A stretch of 64,000 nt of DNA from Cristatella mucedo. Lineage: Eukaryota > Bryozoa > Phylactolaemata > Cristatellidae. Each line of letters starts with the position of its first letter. Positions within the stretch are counted from its first letter, which is position 1. Below are positions 31,800-43,900 of the stretch, in pieces. The notes below the pieces were generated by a model that searched no databases, was not told where the DNA came from, and worked only from the letters and a program-made list of their open reading frames with translations. Where the stretch lies: NCBI GenBank assembly GCA_009760855.2, contig WPIO01000020.1, positions 1,432,501 through 1,496,500 of the forward strand. Direction: 5' to 3'. The position numbers were made by a program, and so were the translations under genes.

Positions 31800-33884
31800 A
31801 TGGCCGCCACCGTGGATCAACCAGTCATCCCAGGGCGAGCGGCCATCTCGAGAGAAAGATCGCGGCCTCGTTGGTGGCTGCGCTACGCTCCGGCCGCGCT
31901 CGGCCTTCTCTGCGCCGCTGTCGCGCCGCGCATCTTCCGCGTGGCGGCGCCTGCCGGCGGCAGAGGTAACGGCAGCGACAACGCCGACTCTCAACCGCTT
32001 CTTGACTTGCTGAAACGAGCCGGCAGCAGTGTGGTGTGCGATGGCCCAGACGTGCTGCGCCGCACCTGTGCCTTCAAGTATCTGTGCTTCAGCCCGGCTG
32101 CGGGCGACTTTGCTCTGGTGCGGCCTGCCTCGGCCAGCGCGGCACGCGTCGTCGGCGACCAAGGCGATGCCTACGACGACCTGGAGCTGCCAGCCCTTTC
32201 GCCCGCGCTGTCGCCGCTCGCCGGCTCCGCGCTGGCCGACGAGCGGTCGCGGGGAGCGGCGCATCTGTCGACGGTCGGCAATCACGCGCAGCACGCCCTG
32301 CAGCTGGTCGACGTCGACGCGGCGTCGCTGCGAGCCGGTCAGGTCACCTTCGTCGGCGGGCGCACGTTCGTGATGAGACGCTTCAAGCCGGACAACCTGA
32401 TGCACGCGTTGCACGACGACCTCTTGCCGCTGTTCCGCGAGCTGCGCAAGCTTCATTCCGCCTCGCTCGGCCGACGACGTCTGCCGCCGCCGCCGATAGC
32501 CAACGGCTGCTCTGGCGGCGGCAGTGGCGGCGAGAAGGGACAGCAGGCGCAGCGGCGGCATCGGTTCCCCTTTCGCCTGTTCTTCGCCGACGACCACGAA
32601 GGGCCACTGGAGCACGACTCCTTGTACGAAGCCATGTCGGTCTGCGAGCCTATAACGCAGCTCGATCTGCTGCGACTCGTGCAGGCCGACGACGGCGGCA
32701 GCAGCAATGGCGGCGGCGGTGGCAGTGGCAGCAGCAATGGCGACTACAGCCCTCGGCTGGTGTGCTTCGAGGAGGCATACGCCGGATTCGACCGGTCCAC
32801 GCTGTGGTACCAGTACGGCTTCGAGCAGCCGCAGGGTCCGCTGCCGCTGTCGGCGTCCGTACGCGACGACCTGCGCGAGTTTGCTCTCTACCTCAGCTCG
32901 GCGGTCGCCGGAGGAGCGTGGCAGCAGCAGCAGCCGGCGCCGCTCGCCCCTGCAGACGGCGGCGGCGGCGCGGGCGGGGGTCACGTGCTGCTGCTCGCCC
33001 GACGCGGCAACCGGCTGGTGCTGAACGAGGACGAGCTGGCGCTGGCTCTGGCGCGCGCCTGCGCCTGCCGCGTGCGCGTCGCCGCCGCCGAGACGCACTC
33101 GCTCGCCGAGCTGCTGGTGCTGGCCCGCGGCGCTCGGGCGCTGGTGGGCGTGCACGGCGCCCTGCTCGCGCTCGCCGCGTTCGCACCGCCCGGCGCCGCC
33201 CTGGTCGAGCTGTTCCCCTATGCGCTGCGGCCCGAGCGGTACGCCCCGTACGCCACGCTGGCCGCGGTCGCCGGGCTGAGCTACGCCGCCTGGCGCAACG
33301 TCGATCGCTCCAGCTCACACGGTCACGCTGACCGGGTGCCCGAGTTGGGCGGCCTGGGCCACCTGACGCCGGCCGAGCGGCAGCGCGTGCTCGACGAGGC
33401 CGAGGTGGCGGCGCACCGCTGCTGCTCGGACGCCAGCTGGCTGTATCGCGCCTACCAGGACACGGTCGTTGACGCGGCCGCCGTCGCCCGGCTGCTCGAG
33501 GCGGCGCTGAAGCGAGGCGAGCGTCGGCAGCAGCAGCCGCCGCCACCGCCGGCAGCTGGCCACTGCCCGGTGGGCGTCGTGCCGGCGCGACCGCAGGCCG
33601 TCGCCTGCGCGTTCAATGGCAGCCGTGCGACGGTCTCGTGGCAGGCGCCGTGGAATGCCGGCAGCCTGGGATGCGGGCGCGGCGGGGCGGCAGCGGCGGA
33701 GACGTACGAAGTGGTGTGGCAAGGCGGAGAGGGGCAGGATCGCGCAGCGGCTTTCATCACCGGCTATGGACACGGCAGTCCGTACGTTCGTCATCCGCCG
33801 ACGAACGTTTGGGTTCGTCTTAACGACGGTGTCGCGGTTGGTCTGTGGAGCCGCTACTTGGCATGCACAGCTGTGGTGCCCTAG
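31800..33884 (+). CDS. POMGNT2: Protein O-linked-mannose beta-1,4-N-acetylglucosaminyltransferase 2
   Basis: 694 codons in one exon. The enzyme adds beta-1,4-GlcNAc to O-mannose on alpha-dystroglycan in the ER, the step that starts the core M3 glycan. A short basic cytoplasmic tail is followed by a membrane anchor at about residues 25-46 (type II). The catalytic domain shows family blocks: FKYLCFSP at about 92-99, FKPDNLMHALHDDLLPLF at 195-212, STLWYQYGFEQPQGP at 333-347, NRLVLNEDELALAL at 404-417, VGVHGALL at 449-456, VELFPYALRPERYAPYATL at 469-487 and YAAWRN at 495-500. A fibronectin III-like domain (VSWQAPWN, YEVVWQGG) fills about 585-694. It is longer than the usual roughly 580 residues because of Gly/Ser/Gln/Ala-rich inserts near 225-255, 297-315 and 374-394. 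The ATG at 31800 precedes the anchor. CTTCCCTAG ending about 31694 could be the acceptor of a 5'-UTR intron. Confidence 0.93.
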   Translation: MAATVDQPVIPGRAAISRERSRPRWWLRYAPAALGLLCAAVAPRIFRVAAPAGGRGNGSDNADSQPLLDLLKRAGSSVVCDGPDVLRRTCAFKYLCFSPAAGDFALVRPASASAARVVGDQGDAYDDLELPALSPALSPLAGSALADERSRGAAHLSTVGNHAQHALQLVDVDAASLRAGQVTFVGGRTFVMRRFKPDNLMHALHDDLLPLFRELRKLHSASLGRRRLPPPPIANGCSGGGSGGEKGQQAQRRHRFPFRLFFADDHEGPLEHDSLYEAMSVCEPITQLDLLRLVQADDGGSSNGGGGGSGSSNGDYSPRLVCFEEAYAGFDRSTLWYQYGFEQPQGPLPLSASVRDDLREFALYLSSAVAGGAWQQQQPAPLAPADGGGGAGGGHVLLLARRGNRLVLNEDELALALARACACRVRVAAAETHSLAELLVLARGARALVGVHGALLALAAFAPPGAALVELFPYALRPERYAPYATLAAVAGLSYAAWRNVDRSSSHGHADRVPELGGLGHLTPAERQRVLDEAEVAAHRCCSDASWLYRAYQDTVVDAAAVARLLEAALKRGERRQQQPPPPPAAGHCPVGVVPARPQAVACAFNGSRATVSWQAPWNAGSLGCGRGGAAAAETYEVVWQGGEGQDRAAAFITGYGHGSPYVRHPPTNVWVRLNDGVAVGLWSRYLACTAVVP

Positions 33885-34019
33885 CGTACCACTTAGCATA
33901 AACCGCCAAGTGTCTTGGTGCCCACATATGTTGCTGATCCGTAGGAACCACTTGTCGAAGCTTGTGCCTTGCCTTCTCGCATCTCAGGCTGCCGGCATTG
34001 GGAGCTAGTGACAGATCAG
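33885..34019 (+). other. Presumed 3' UTR of POMGNT2
   Basis: Unremarkable sequence after the TAG. No AATAAA was found before the (GA)n tract, so the transcript end is unknown. Confidence 0.35.
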
Positions 34020-34169
34020 GAGAGGGGGAGGGTGAAGAGAAGAGAGAGAGAGGGGAGAGAGAGAGAGAGGGGGAGGGAGGGAGAGAGAGAGAGGGAGAAA
34101 GGGGTGAGAGAGAAGGGGAAGAGAGAGAGAGAGAGAGAAAGGGGTGAGAGAGAGGGGGAAAGGGGGAAG

Positions 34170-34212
<43 letters not shown>
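34020..34212. repeat. (GA)n-rich microsatellite
   Basis: About 190 bases almost purely of A and G with GAGAGA runs and GGGGGA interruptions; the last segment is a pure GA run of about 40 bases. Confidence 0.95.
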
Positions 34213-34439
34213 GGCATAGAGGCATACTGACCAAATGTCGAACGTGCAAAATCACTGGATTGGTCACCTAATCAGGGGTGTCACTACACGACAAGTGCAG
34301 ACTATTATGATTGGATTAACCCTGACGAGTTATTTTAACGAGTTTGGGAAGTTACATTTTACCCTCTCACCATCAGACTGGAATACTGCTGCAAAATAAC
34401 GGCAGGAGCACAACGTGGGACTGTGAAGCCGTTAAATGA

Positions 34440-34935
34440 TCTCAGCTTTCGCTCGACATAAGTGGTGTTGCACTTGAGCCCCTGCATCTTCGACAAAAGC
34501 CGTTGTTGATCCTCCCATTAAGATGCAACTCTATACCAGAAGAACTTGATCAACTTCCTCCCAGTCTTTGTACAGGCGTTCCAAACAAAGACTCTGGAAG
34601 GAGTGTTGGCAGACCAGCTAAACTCTTACATCAAAACTTGAAACCTGGCAAGTAACTTGTAGTTTGGTTTCAGAGTACATCACTCCACGGAGTGTGCACT
34701 GTTTCAATTGAATAACGACCTACTCAGTAAAGCAGACTTAAAATTGCTTCGCTGGACTTTCAGCAGCCTTTCATACAATTGATCACCAAGTCCATGAGTG
34801 CCTGCCACCGTACTAAGCATCCCTAGAACTTTTCTGTACTTGTTTAGGTCCTATAGGTGACTTCAGATCGCTGATATAAACGAGCAAAAGTCATCAGAGG
34901 AGCCTCTAAAGTACGGGGTATGTGTTTGTGTGAGG
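34440..34935 (+). pseudogene. L2-type LINE RT fragment, decayed
   Basis: Recognisable pieces are LEGVLADQLNSYIK near 34592-34635, FGFRVHHSTECALFQLNND near 34665-34720 and AAFHTIDHQV-like motif A near 34755-34790. Stops and shifts throughout. Confidence 0.65.
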
Positions 34936-35117
34936 AAACATGACTCTTGCAGCCTGGGCGGAGACCCTACGAGGGCTCAGACAGCCTAAGCAGCTGCAGG
35001 CTCACGAGTGGTGGAGGGAAGACGATGACTCGGCAGTCCTACCCAAATCCATGCATTGGGGCATCTGTGGAGACATCCATCTACCACAAATTGTAGCCAG
35101 CTGGCTGGTGGGTTATA

Positions 35118-36008
35118 ATAATAATCATAATGCACTTGATAAAGCGCCCTCAGAGAACTCAATCTCTTTCTAGGCGCTTTACATCTGCTGCAAAGGGAAA
35201 CGCGATTGAATGGTGAGTAATATCATGCTTGATAAACAACATGAATAATATGGTTAGGGGTGACATGCACAGAGTCAGCATGCAAATGTGGTTAGTTACA
35301 GCATGCAACAGTGTCAGCATGCATAATCACATGAAGAATGAACCACGGGGACCCACTAAATGGTCATAAATAGGTGTTTTCTCAAGTTCTTTTTAAACGT
35401 GGTCAAGTCAGGGGATGTTCTGACGCAAGTCGGGATGGAGTTCCAGGTTTGGGGGCATGCGAACTAAATGCACGGTCTCGAAAGGATTTGAGGTTTGTAA
35501 GAGGTATTGGTAAACTGTTGGATTCCGAAAAGCAGATGGCACGATGCTTGGCCAGGTGGGGGAGTAGATCTGACAGGTAGGCTGGAGCCAAAGAATAAAG
35601 TGACCTAAAAGTGAGCGACAAAACCTCGAAGTCAATCTGTTGCTTGACTGGTAGCCAGTGCAGGTCGGCGAGATGTGGTGTGATGTGGCAACTGCGACGC
35701 TCAAGACAGACAAGCCTAGCTGCACATTTTTGCACCAGCTGCAATCGCCTGATCGCACATGCCGGTAAGCCAGCAAGCAGTGAGTCACTGAAGTCGAGAC
35801 AGGATGTCACGAATGCATGGACCAACTTAGACGCGGTATCCTTATCTAAATAAGCCCGCATTTTAGCAATGTTATGTAGCTGAAAGTAGGCAGATTTGAC
35901 TGTGGAGCTGATGTGGTCGTCTAACGAGAGGTCACTTTGGAACAGGACACCTAGATTCCGAGCGTTTAGAACCGACAATGGCTCGAAAACAGAAAACAAG
36001 GCATGCAT
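35118..36008 (-). mobile_element. L2-type LINE 3' part with C-terminal coding region and (ATT)n tail
   Basis: From 36008 down to 35403 an open frame of about 200 residues encodes the RT C-terminal region: LNARNLGVLFQSDLSLDDHI, LDFSDSLLAGLP, LHWLPVKQQIDFEVLSLTF and LAPAYLSDLLPHL. The 3' UTR follows (GACATGCACAGAGTCAGCATGC, TTTCTAGGCGCTTTAC, GATAAAGCGCCC) to the (ATT)n end at 35118. This copy shows that the short (ATT)n-tailed repeats elsewhere are 3' ends of this LINE. Confidence 0.85.
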
Positions 36009-36159
36009 GGAATATAAGGGCTGCCGAAGCAGTATAACGGCGATCCCTCGAAGACGGCAGCCGTCTCGAGTATGTAGGCTGGGTATGGCCGGTGCGGTTT
36101 TGGAGAATAAAGTGTTTGGTGTTGGAGCCAGCAGGCTTATTGCTCGGTCGCGCTACCCA

Positions 36160-36460
36160 GCCCGACGACAGATCGTGCGGAGGGCTGTCACAGCTTGGTT
36201 CAGTTCTGTTCACAATGAATGCTCTCCCTCAAGCTGATATATTCGCAAAGAACGATCTAGACTTTCATCTTATGCAGATGGCACAGCTGTATCCGTGCTT
36301 TGATATCTGCCTGCCTTGTGGCACCTCAAATTCTATCAGTTCCCTTGTTGCAGGTATCGCTGACATTCGCACTTGGATGGTAGCAAACTTTCTCAAATGG
36401 AATGACGACACAACTGATTTACATGTTCGGATCGAACCTGGTATTCTTTGGAAGCCCGAG
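36160..36460 (+). pseudogene. L2-type LINE RT fragment in opposite orientation to its neighbour
   Basis: LGSVLFTMNALPQADIFAKN, DLDFHLMQMAQLYPCFD (changed YADDTQLY motif) and IADIRTWMVANFLKWNDD. In an intact element this stretch lies directly upstream of the coding piece at 36008-35403, which here is on the other strand. Confidence 0.75.
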
Positions 36461-37845
36461 GGAATATTTTATACGACATCCTCAACAAAGCAAATAAATT
36501 TAGGTAACAGGACTTAAGTAGAGAACACTGTAGCAAAGACAATATCACAGTTCGGGGGCTTAGGTCCTATAAATCGAGATGCAATCCAACCGTGGAGCGA
36601 GCAACAGGCATGTCAAATGCTCCGGTAGTTGTAATTAGCTAGGATACGCGAATCGCTATATGTTGACTCCTGTTACGAGTTTAACCTCGTCTGAATGGTC
36701 TATGTGGTGTGCATGTGCATGCTTGCTTATGCACAGTATCCACATTCCACGAGGCAGTTTATCCGCGTGAGAGCGGTAACCATGGACGAATTCTACGACC
36801 GAGCATAAAACATTTGCTTTCTATTTTTTGTGGACTTGGCAAAGTTTCTTCAGTCTGCATGTATGAGATGGATACCGATACAACATAAGCAGTCTCTTCA
36901 AAATATACTCTTTATAAATATAGAACTAGGTGGCTGAGCTGCATGTCATCATTCCATGGATTCACACGCATTGCAGCTGCCTCATGCTGAACGAAGTTCT
37001 GAGGTGCTGCAGATGAAAGAATAAATACAAGCGACAGACAGAACAAAGTCAGCGGCCACGCAAATTAAACAAGCGTGCACGCGGCTATGCCCGCAAGGCA
37101 ATGTCGACATCTAAAAGTATCACAACATGACTTACTAATGCCTGCAGCAGTGCAAACAGTGCCTGACGGCCACATACTGTATCCCAAGTTTGAACGGCAA
37201 AAACTAGAGGATCAGTTCATAGAAAAATATAAAATTACAATACGATCCTCTTTTTAACAAATCAATAAATAGTGCAGGAAGTCACGGCAGGCAACAGCTT
37301 CTGCAGCCTAGTGCACGTGGTTCCAGTTCATTGCAGAATCGCCACTAGTTCGGACGGCCCAAGTAGCAAGGCACCAAGTCAGACGACCATTCTTGGAAAA
37401 TATCGACATGTTGCTGACACCGTAGCAGGTGAGGAGCCACCCATATAAGTGGATACCGAATGCAAACACTGCTGCCACTGCTGTCCTTCTCATACGCATG
37501 GCAGCTGTCCACCTCATCTGTTTTTTGCAGTCAACATCGGGTTTCCGGCATTATATGTGACCCTCAATGGCGACACGGTGGGTGATGCTGCTATTAAGCC
37601 GAGTCTTGATGAGGGGCTGCTGAGCCGGACCGGGCTACAAGCGTCCAATACAAGGCCAGCAGTGATGCAGCAAGCACCAGAATGCATGTATGCCCAGCGT
37701 CGCCCTCAGAATGCATACCACATCCACAGCTGGCAGAGCTGGGCACGAGTGAAAGCCGGGGGTGCAGTGTACAATGACAGACTGGAGAATGTATGATAAC
37801 GATATGCATGCAGCACCAACGTTGATTGTATATTTACGTGTACTG
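36461..37845. other. Intergenic, nothing recognised
   Basis: Short open frames only; none has a recognisable motif. No known repeat of this window is present. Confidence 0.35.
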
Positions 37846-37847
37846 TG

Positions 37848-37938
37848 TACACACACACACACACACACACACACACGCGCACGCATGCACACACAACAAA
37901 TACACGCGCGCACACACAAACACACACATACATATATA
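37848..37938. repeat. (CA)n microsatellite
   Basis: About 28 bases of pure ACAC, then ACGC/ACAT-interrupted CA repeats to ACACACATACATATATAAC. Confidence 0.9.
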
Positions 37939-38068
37939 ACTAATTTGTGCAGGGCACTAAGAGTACTTAATCTCTATTCATGGGCTTTACATATGACGAA
38001 GTGCTCGAGCTCACGACCTAAAGAGTTATAGGCAAGCACCTTACCCCTGAACTAAAGTATTGGCGGCA
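37939..38068 (-). repeat. SINE family B copy, diverged
   Basis: Antisense: TTGTGCAGGGCACTAAGAG, TACTTAATCTCTATTCATGG, GCTCGAGCTCACGACC and GCACCTTACCCCTGAACTAA. Confidence 0.75.
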
Positions 38069-38680
38069 AAAGTAAGGAAAGGAATGGTCGGAAAAGAAGG
38101 GCAGTATAAACATGAACCTGTATTCTCCACAGCAAGGAAGCAGCGGCATCCTGCAGTGGTGCAAGCTGCTGCTGCTGCAGTGAGGCCTCTGTAAGCCATC
38201 CCATCATTGATCAACGTCCTTTAAAGGAAACTGTCCTACATCCATACACTACAACGTTATAGACCTTTCTATAGCAACACGTAAAGTTGCAGCCTCTTTG
38301 TATGATACGCCAGGTGCACAGCACAGCAGTGGCCGTCCGAGGCTGTCAGAGTGCCAAGCCGGAAACACCACACGAATTCATACGACACAAGATCAACACC
38401 GACGTGCATGCACTGGGTTATTTTAGACCCAGTCACGATCCCCACACAGTTTGAATAAACCTTGTTTCCCGCCCCTGGAGTACGTGCCGACCACACTTGG
38501 AAGGTTTACCCTTGTGGCAAGAATGCGAGAAGCTGTAGGGTGACTTCCGAGGATGACTCTCCGTCGAACACGAATTCAAACTAGTGCACTGTTGGAGAAG
38601 CTTCCTGCAGTTATCTACTGCAGCTTCTGCATGAAATATGGGTGTCCTGTCCTAAAAGAACTTTTCACTAAATGGCCACA
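38069..38680. other. Intergenic, nothing recognised
   Basis: No repeat or coding signature was found in this 0.6-kb stretch. Confidence 0.35.
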
Positions 38681-38684
38681 TCAG

Positions 38685-39405
38685 GCCAACAGTCAAGTAT
38701 GCCCACTTTCAGCTATGTAACGTTGCAAAACATTGGGCTTGTTTAGATCAGGGTACCACAGACAAGCTGGCCCACGTATTTCTGCAACGCTCTCATATAT
38801 AATTCTTCAACGCATTACTTGTAGGTCTAACTGCCTGTGCAATAAGACACTCGCAGTTGATCCAAACTAGCTCTGCAGCCAGGCTTGTCTGTCGTTCATG
38901 GTGCTACTGCCACATCACATCACTTCTCAACGGCCTGCTTTGGCTTCTTGTCAAGCAGCGTATCGACTTCAACATTTTGCCACTCACTTTTAGGCCCTCT
39001 CATTCCCTGGCTAAGGCCAACCAACCTATCTGAAATACTTCCTAATCGGGCTTCCTAATGCACCTCCCCCTCCTCATCGCGGATAGCTGTTCGACCAACA
39101 AGCCTCAAAGCTTTTGAAAACAGTGCTTTCGGTTCGTGCACTCACAAAGCCTGGATCTCACTCCCAACTGATGTCACGACAGCTCCTGACTTGACGTTCA
39201 AAAATAAGCCAAAACCCAAACCTTTTCACACACCCTTTGCTCCATCCGTGTGAATTGTCCTTGTATGTGTTTGTGCATGCTGAAATTGTGCACATTATCA
39301 CCAGCCAATCGACACGCTCCCTTTCCAGCATATGCATACAGTGCCCTGATAGAGATGTAGTTATCTTCAGGCGGTACATAATTGTTTTATTATTATGAAT
39401 ATTAT
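38685..39405 (+). pseudogene. L2-type LINE C-terminal region and 3' end, decayed
   Basis: Sense pieces are AHFQLCNVAKHWACLDQGTT, LLVGLTACAIRHSQLIQTSS, LLVKQRIDFNILPLTFRP and SLDLTPN. Then the 3' end CCTGATAGAGATGTAGTTATC, CTTCAGGCGGTACATAATTG and TTATTATTATG. Several stops are present. Same family as 35118-36008. Confidence 0.75.
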
Positions 39406-40814
39406 CGAAAGTGATAACACTGAGTATCATTAGCATACTAACGATACTTAATGTGGTACGATCGAATGAATAGGAAATAATAATATAATGAATGTTAGGG
39501 TAGGTACAATGGGGGTTTGAAATACAAAACAGAAGCTGATTGATTACCGAATCAATAACTGAACCTTCAAAAGTGCAGCCTGAGGCAACCTAGCTTTGTT
39601 TCAAAAACTCCATTGGAAACGCAGCCTGCTCCATCAATCTGCAGCTTTATAATATATAGGCGTAAGTAAGATAAATGAGGGGCCTATATAAGCCATCTTA
39701 TGGAGTAAGAGGTGCACTAACTGGTTACTTCAATATTAAATTACTGTAGCGTTCGAGTCCGGCAGACTAGCACCTTGGAGGCACTCATGATTGGCTTGCA
39801 GACGAGAAGCCTCAGAGTTGTCAATGTTTACGCCTTAGGACGTGGCCTTGCCTGGCAACACTGGACGGTGACTAGTTCCATAAACGCCAAGCTCTACTAA
39901 CACTCAAAACGATAAAAAAAAATGGCATCACCAGAACAAGGAAACAGACACAATTGAAAATTATAAAACTTTATAAGATCGGCTGTTTGTCGATATCAAG
40001 TCATCTTGATTAGAATTTTCAGTTCTTCAGCAAACAGGTGGCTTCTTTGCCAAAGGGTTTCTCACAAAATCGTTATACGCAAGTCTAGATGATTAAGGAC
40101 ATTCCAAAAAGGAGTGGGCTGGGCATCGGCGGCAGGAGGGAGGGGTGACCTGTCTCGACCCCACAGCTGAACAGCTGAATCGCGCTGTCCAGCCTCATGA
40201 TCTCCTGTCTCAGCTAATGCTCCACGGAGCACTGTGTTCCGTGGAGCAAGGGATGATGGGATGATTACCAAGGGATGATGCCTGGATCATCTTTTGTTGT
40301 AGGCACAGAAGCAAGACGACGAGAGCGACATATTCCTGACCGCCCACAAGCTTCACCCGTCGCGGTGCTTGGCGCGGTTGCTTGGCGACCCAGGATCTGA
40401 GGCAGGCTACATGACTACGAATGACAGCGCGGTCGGTGTCTCTGCACACGGACAGAAGCACCGAGAGCGACGGGCTACGAAAAGAATGAGACACTAATCG
40501 AGCAAAGACCGAGCTCTGGGACCGACTGTTCTTTGCCGGGAGGCAGCGGCGGCAAGGGGCCGGGCCAGCTAAGCAGACCAGGCCTGCTGCTTGCTGCCGT
40601 GGAACAACTGCTCAAGGGGCACCAGCAGAAAGAGTAGGGCAATTCGTGATGCATGCAGGCTTCTATCTACAGCACCAAGACACGAGCGCCTGCCCACCTT
40701 CCCGCTGCATCGTGCACGCATCGACCGGAGGTCTAAAAGCCTTTTTTTTCGACCTAAGACACAACTCGGTCGAAAGGAGAGAAAGTCAAGCACGCGCAGC
40801 CACGTCCGCTACGC
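39406..40814. other. Downstream of the ATF2 gene; presumed 3' UTR of unknown length
   Basis: Nothing coding is evident. No AATAAA on the - strand was found close to the stop, so the 3' end of the transcript cannot be placed. 40100-40814 is GC-richer than the part below 40000. Confidence 0.35.
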
Positions 40815-40957
40815 CTAGCAGCAGCGTGACGGCATCAAGAGCCTAGCGCTGCTGCTGCTGCTCGGCGAGCGACGGGGCGTCGGCACGCGACTGTTGCTGC
40901 TTGCCACCCCGGTTGCGATTACAACCAGCTCGGTGCCAAAAGGGGTGCGACTCGCGG
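40815..40957 (-). CDS. ATF2: ATF2-like exon 10 (C-terminus and stop)
   Basis: The acceptor GCTGCCTTTAG is followed by a short tail (SASRTPFGTELVVIATGVAS, then a Ser run) ending in TAG at 40817-40815. It fits the phase, but the sequence is poorly conserved; another terminal exon is possible. Confidence 0.6.
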
Positions 40958-43900
40958 CTAAAGGCAGCAGGAAGGGGGCCGATCGACTCTCTCGGCAGGT
41001 GCGCACGATGCCGATCGCGGGGCAGCAAGCAGGGCAGCTAAAGCGAGGCGAAGATCGCTGCGCTGGCGCTCGGCGAACACTCACAGAATGCCAGTCGTCC
41101 CGATTGCTTTTGCAGCTGCGTCACGGGACAGTCCTGATGCTCGAGCAGCACGCTCTTGAGGTCGGCGACCTCGGCGCGCAGCGACGCTATCTCAGCCTGG
41201 CGACAGATAAGCAAGACGGCTCGGCCGCAGCGGTCCTAGCGGAAGCGGCTCGACAGGTGCACAGCCAACGAGGAAAGGGCGGGGCCGCGAGAAAAGGTAG
41301 ACAGCAGTGGCTGACGCCTCACCTAAGCCGCGACACATCGTGAGGGTCACGCATGCTTGGCGCGGACCAGCTCGCTGTGCCAACTACGCACAACGCGGTT
41401 CAAGCGCTGAGACAAAAACAATTGAAATAATAATAATGCATTTTTACAGCATCCCAGAGAGGCAAATCCATTGCTAGGCAACATGGCATGCTTTAAACAC
41501 TGCGGAGCTCGAGAGGCGTAGCCAGGATTTAGCTATGGAGAGATCAGAACTTGACAGAGGCAGCAAATCAAACAACGGCTGCCAGGGAGTGTTGGAGCTC
41601 TGTGCCAGGGTAGGCCCGGGCCCAGCGACCCCTTTCTGTGTGCCTCTGCTGCCGACCCATTGCTCTGCACTACTTACACAACGACATCTACTGGATCTGC
41701 TGCCAACTGTAATATAATAATAATATAATTCATTTGTATAGCGTTCCAAGAGAACTTGATCTCTATTCAGGCGCTTCACAAATGCCTCGGGGCTCGAGCC
41801 CACGACCTCAGCCAGACCTTGGTCGGAGGGGGCGAGCACCTTGGCCGGGGCGAGCACCTTGGCACATCTTATCCAGCAGTCCTGAGCTGCTACTTTCATG
41901 CTATTTGCTGTCTAAACTGCCCACGTGACTCAAGCTATGCTTCTCGTTTTCTCTTTGTTGCGTGAGATGAAGACTGCTGGCTACCGCGTGCATACTGAAA
42001 GCCACTTAGGCTTGACTTCGCAATAGAAAACTCTTCTGAACACACGTACTCGGTCTTTTCGGCTGAGTGGAGTTACAGATGGCGATACATTACACTAACT
42101 CTGCTGGGTTTTAGCCCAGCTGTCCCGAGTAGTTTCACTTCACTGCCCTAGGTCGAGAGTTTTCTTGCCCTGCATCTGCTGCAAAGCAGGGCGGAGACGC
42201 TCAGGGCTTTCTGCCCACTTATAGAGCGAGATTGCTACCTCTTTACAGCTTTGTACTCTTTCATGCTTCTGTGCTCAGTTACCGTTATGTTGGGGGGAAT
42301 GGAAGCGCCCGGCAGCATGGCAGCAGCATATATCCTTGGCTGGCTAGCTCGGTCACTTTCCTTGCATTATTAAATTGTACACTTGCAATCACGGGCTGGC
42401 TGCGCAGGTTGAGCCAGCCATGTGGCAGGGTAGGGAGGATGGTGGCTTTTTCAACCGACCTTGAAGCTATGGATGCACGGCACTCCCACCCAACTCCCAC
42501 ACACTGGCAGCCAGCTGGAGCCACAGCCCAGACCGGAACACTACCGGCTGAACTACACATACTGAACAACTCTGCAAGCCAACAGATTTTGCTGTCTCAA
42601 TGTCTGCCACCCCAATGCGAATCGACTCGCCTTGTGTTCTCAGCTACTCTGCACTAAGCTTAACTAGCCGGCTGAAGAGTCCGGGCGCTTCTTGGATTTT
42701 CGTATGCTTCCCGTTCCCGTTCGTTCTCGTTCACTTTCCGTTCCTTTCACTTCCCGTTCCGTTCCCGTTCGTATGCTTCCTGTTCACTTTCCAATATTTC
42801 ACAACTACACCACTACGCCTGCACGAACCCATTTTGCCACACTGAAGCCGTCGTCAAAATTTGAAAGACAGTGCTGCCATGGCAATCAGTTGTCGGTCGA
42901 AATGGGCGAGTTGAAGCAACCTTCGCATTCGGTTCTAGACTGATTCCCACATCCGGTTCCAGTGACCCTCGCACCCGGTTCCAGAGATTCCGAGTTCAAC
43001 TCGAGAGGAGGCCACGACACATCCTCTCTATTGACTGTACAATACTGTCGGTGTGCAGCAATATACAAATTCGGCTAGCTGGCTATCTGTACATATCCAC
43101 CGAATGACTTTCTTAGCAGTTGTAATCGGCAAACGGTACCTGCAATCAGGTTTCGCTCACACTCACGTGTGCACAGAACGCACACTAAATCATGTTGCGA
43201 TGGTATTCACAGGACGAAACCGCTAACTTCTTTTCAACTTCTTTTCAAGAAAATCTTTCTGACAGTAGGACTCGGGACTCGAAGCTCCCGCATTCGAGTC
43301 CTAAATTCGCTACACCGAACAGCAGCCAAGGACAAGGAGGTTGCTCGTCGCACATAAGCAAGTACTCGGAAGCCGGCCGAAGCACTTCGCGTCGCATTAC
43401 GCTGCCAGCATCAGCAGCAGCCCTACCCCCCAAAGCCAAACTTCTAAAGAGGACGGCTAACGTGGCCCGGCCCGCTTGCCGAGATCTGCACACGATCGCT
43501 CGGCTCTTCATGGGGCGCGCACGCGCTCTCGCTTCAGAGTGGGGGAAGGAGGGACGAGCCAGCAAGGCACACGGCGAGTCAGTGTAGGGTAGTATAGGGA
43601 GGCAGCCGGTGAAGCAGCTGGACGCCCGGCTCGCTGCGGCTGCTGCTCGGCACGCACCTGCAGTCGCAGCTGGCTGCCCTGCAGGTCCTCGTTGCGCTGC
43701 TCCAGGCTCGTGATCCACTCTTTCTTCTTGCTTCGACACCGCCGAGCCGCCTCCCTGCATCAGTCGCAGCGGCGGTCGAAAAAAAATCCTTCAGCTTCAC
43801 ACAAGCAGCGAACGAGCGTGCCCAAGATGATGGGGATGATGATGATGCGACCAACGAGCGAGCTAGCCACTCTGACTAAATTATGGGCGGCCAACAATGC

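Noticed and set aside
31740-33155. 471-codon open frame antisense to POMGNT2, and several Arg-rich frames of 100-430 codons there
   Set aside because: They lie over a GC-rich coding sequence with clear family motifs on the + strand. Their Arg/Ala/Pro-rich composition is what complementary or shifted GC-rich codons give.
33962-34271. Glu/Arg and Ser/Leu repeat frames
   Set aside because: Translation of the (GA)n tract.
43245-43854. Open frames of 90-170 codons on the - strand over ATF2 exon 8
   Set aside because: Wrong frames. Only the frame giving EAARRCRSKKKEW joins both neighbouring exons in phase.
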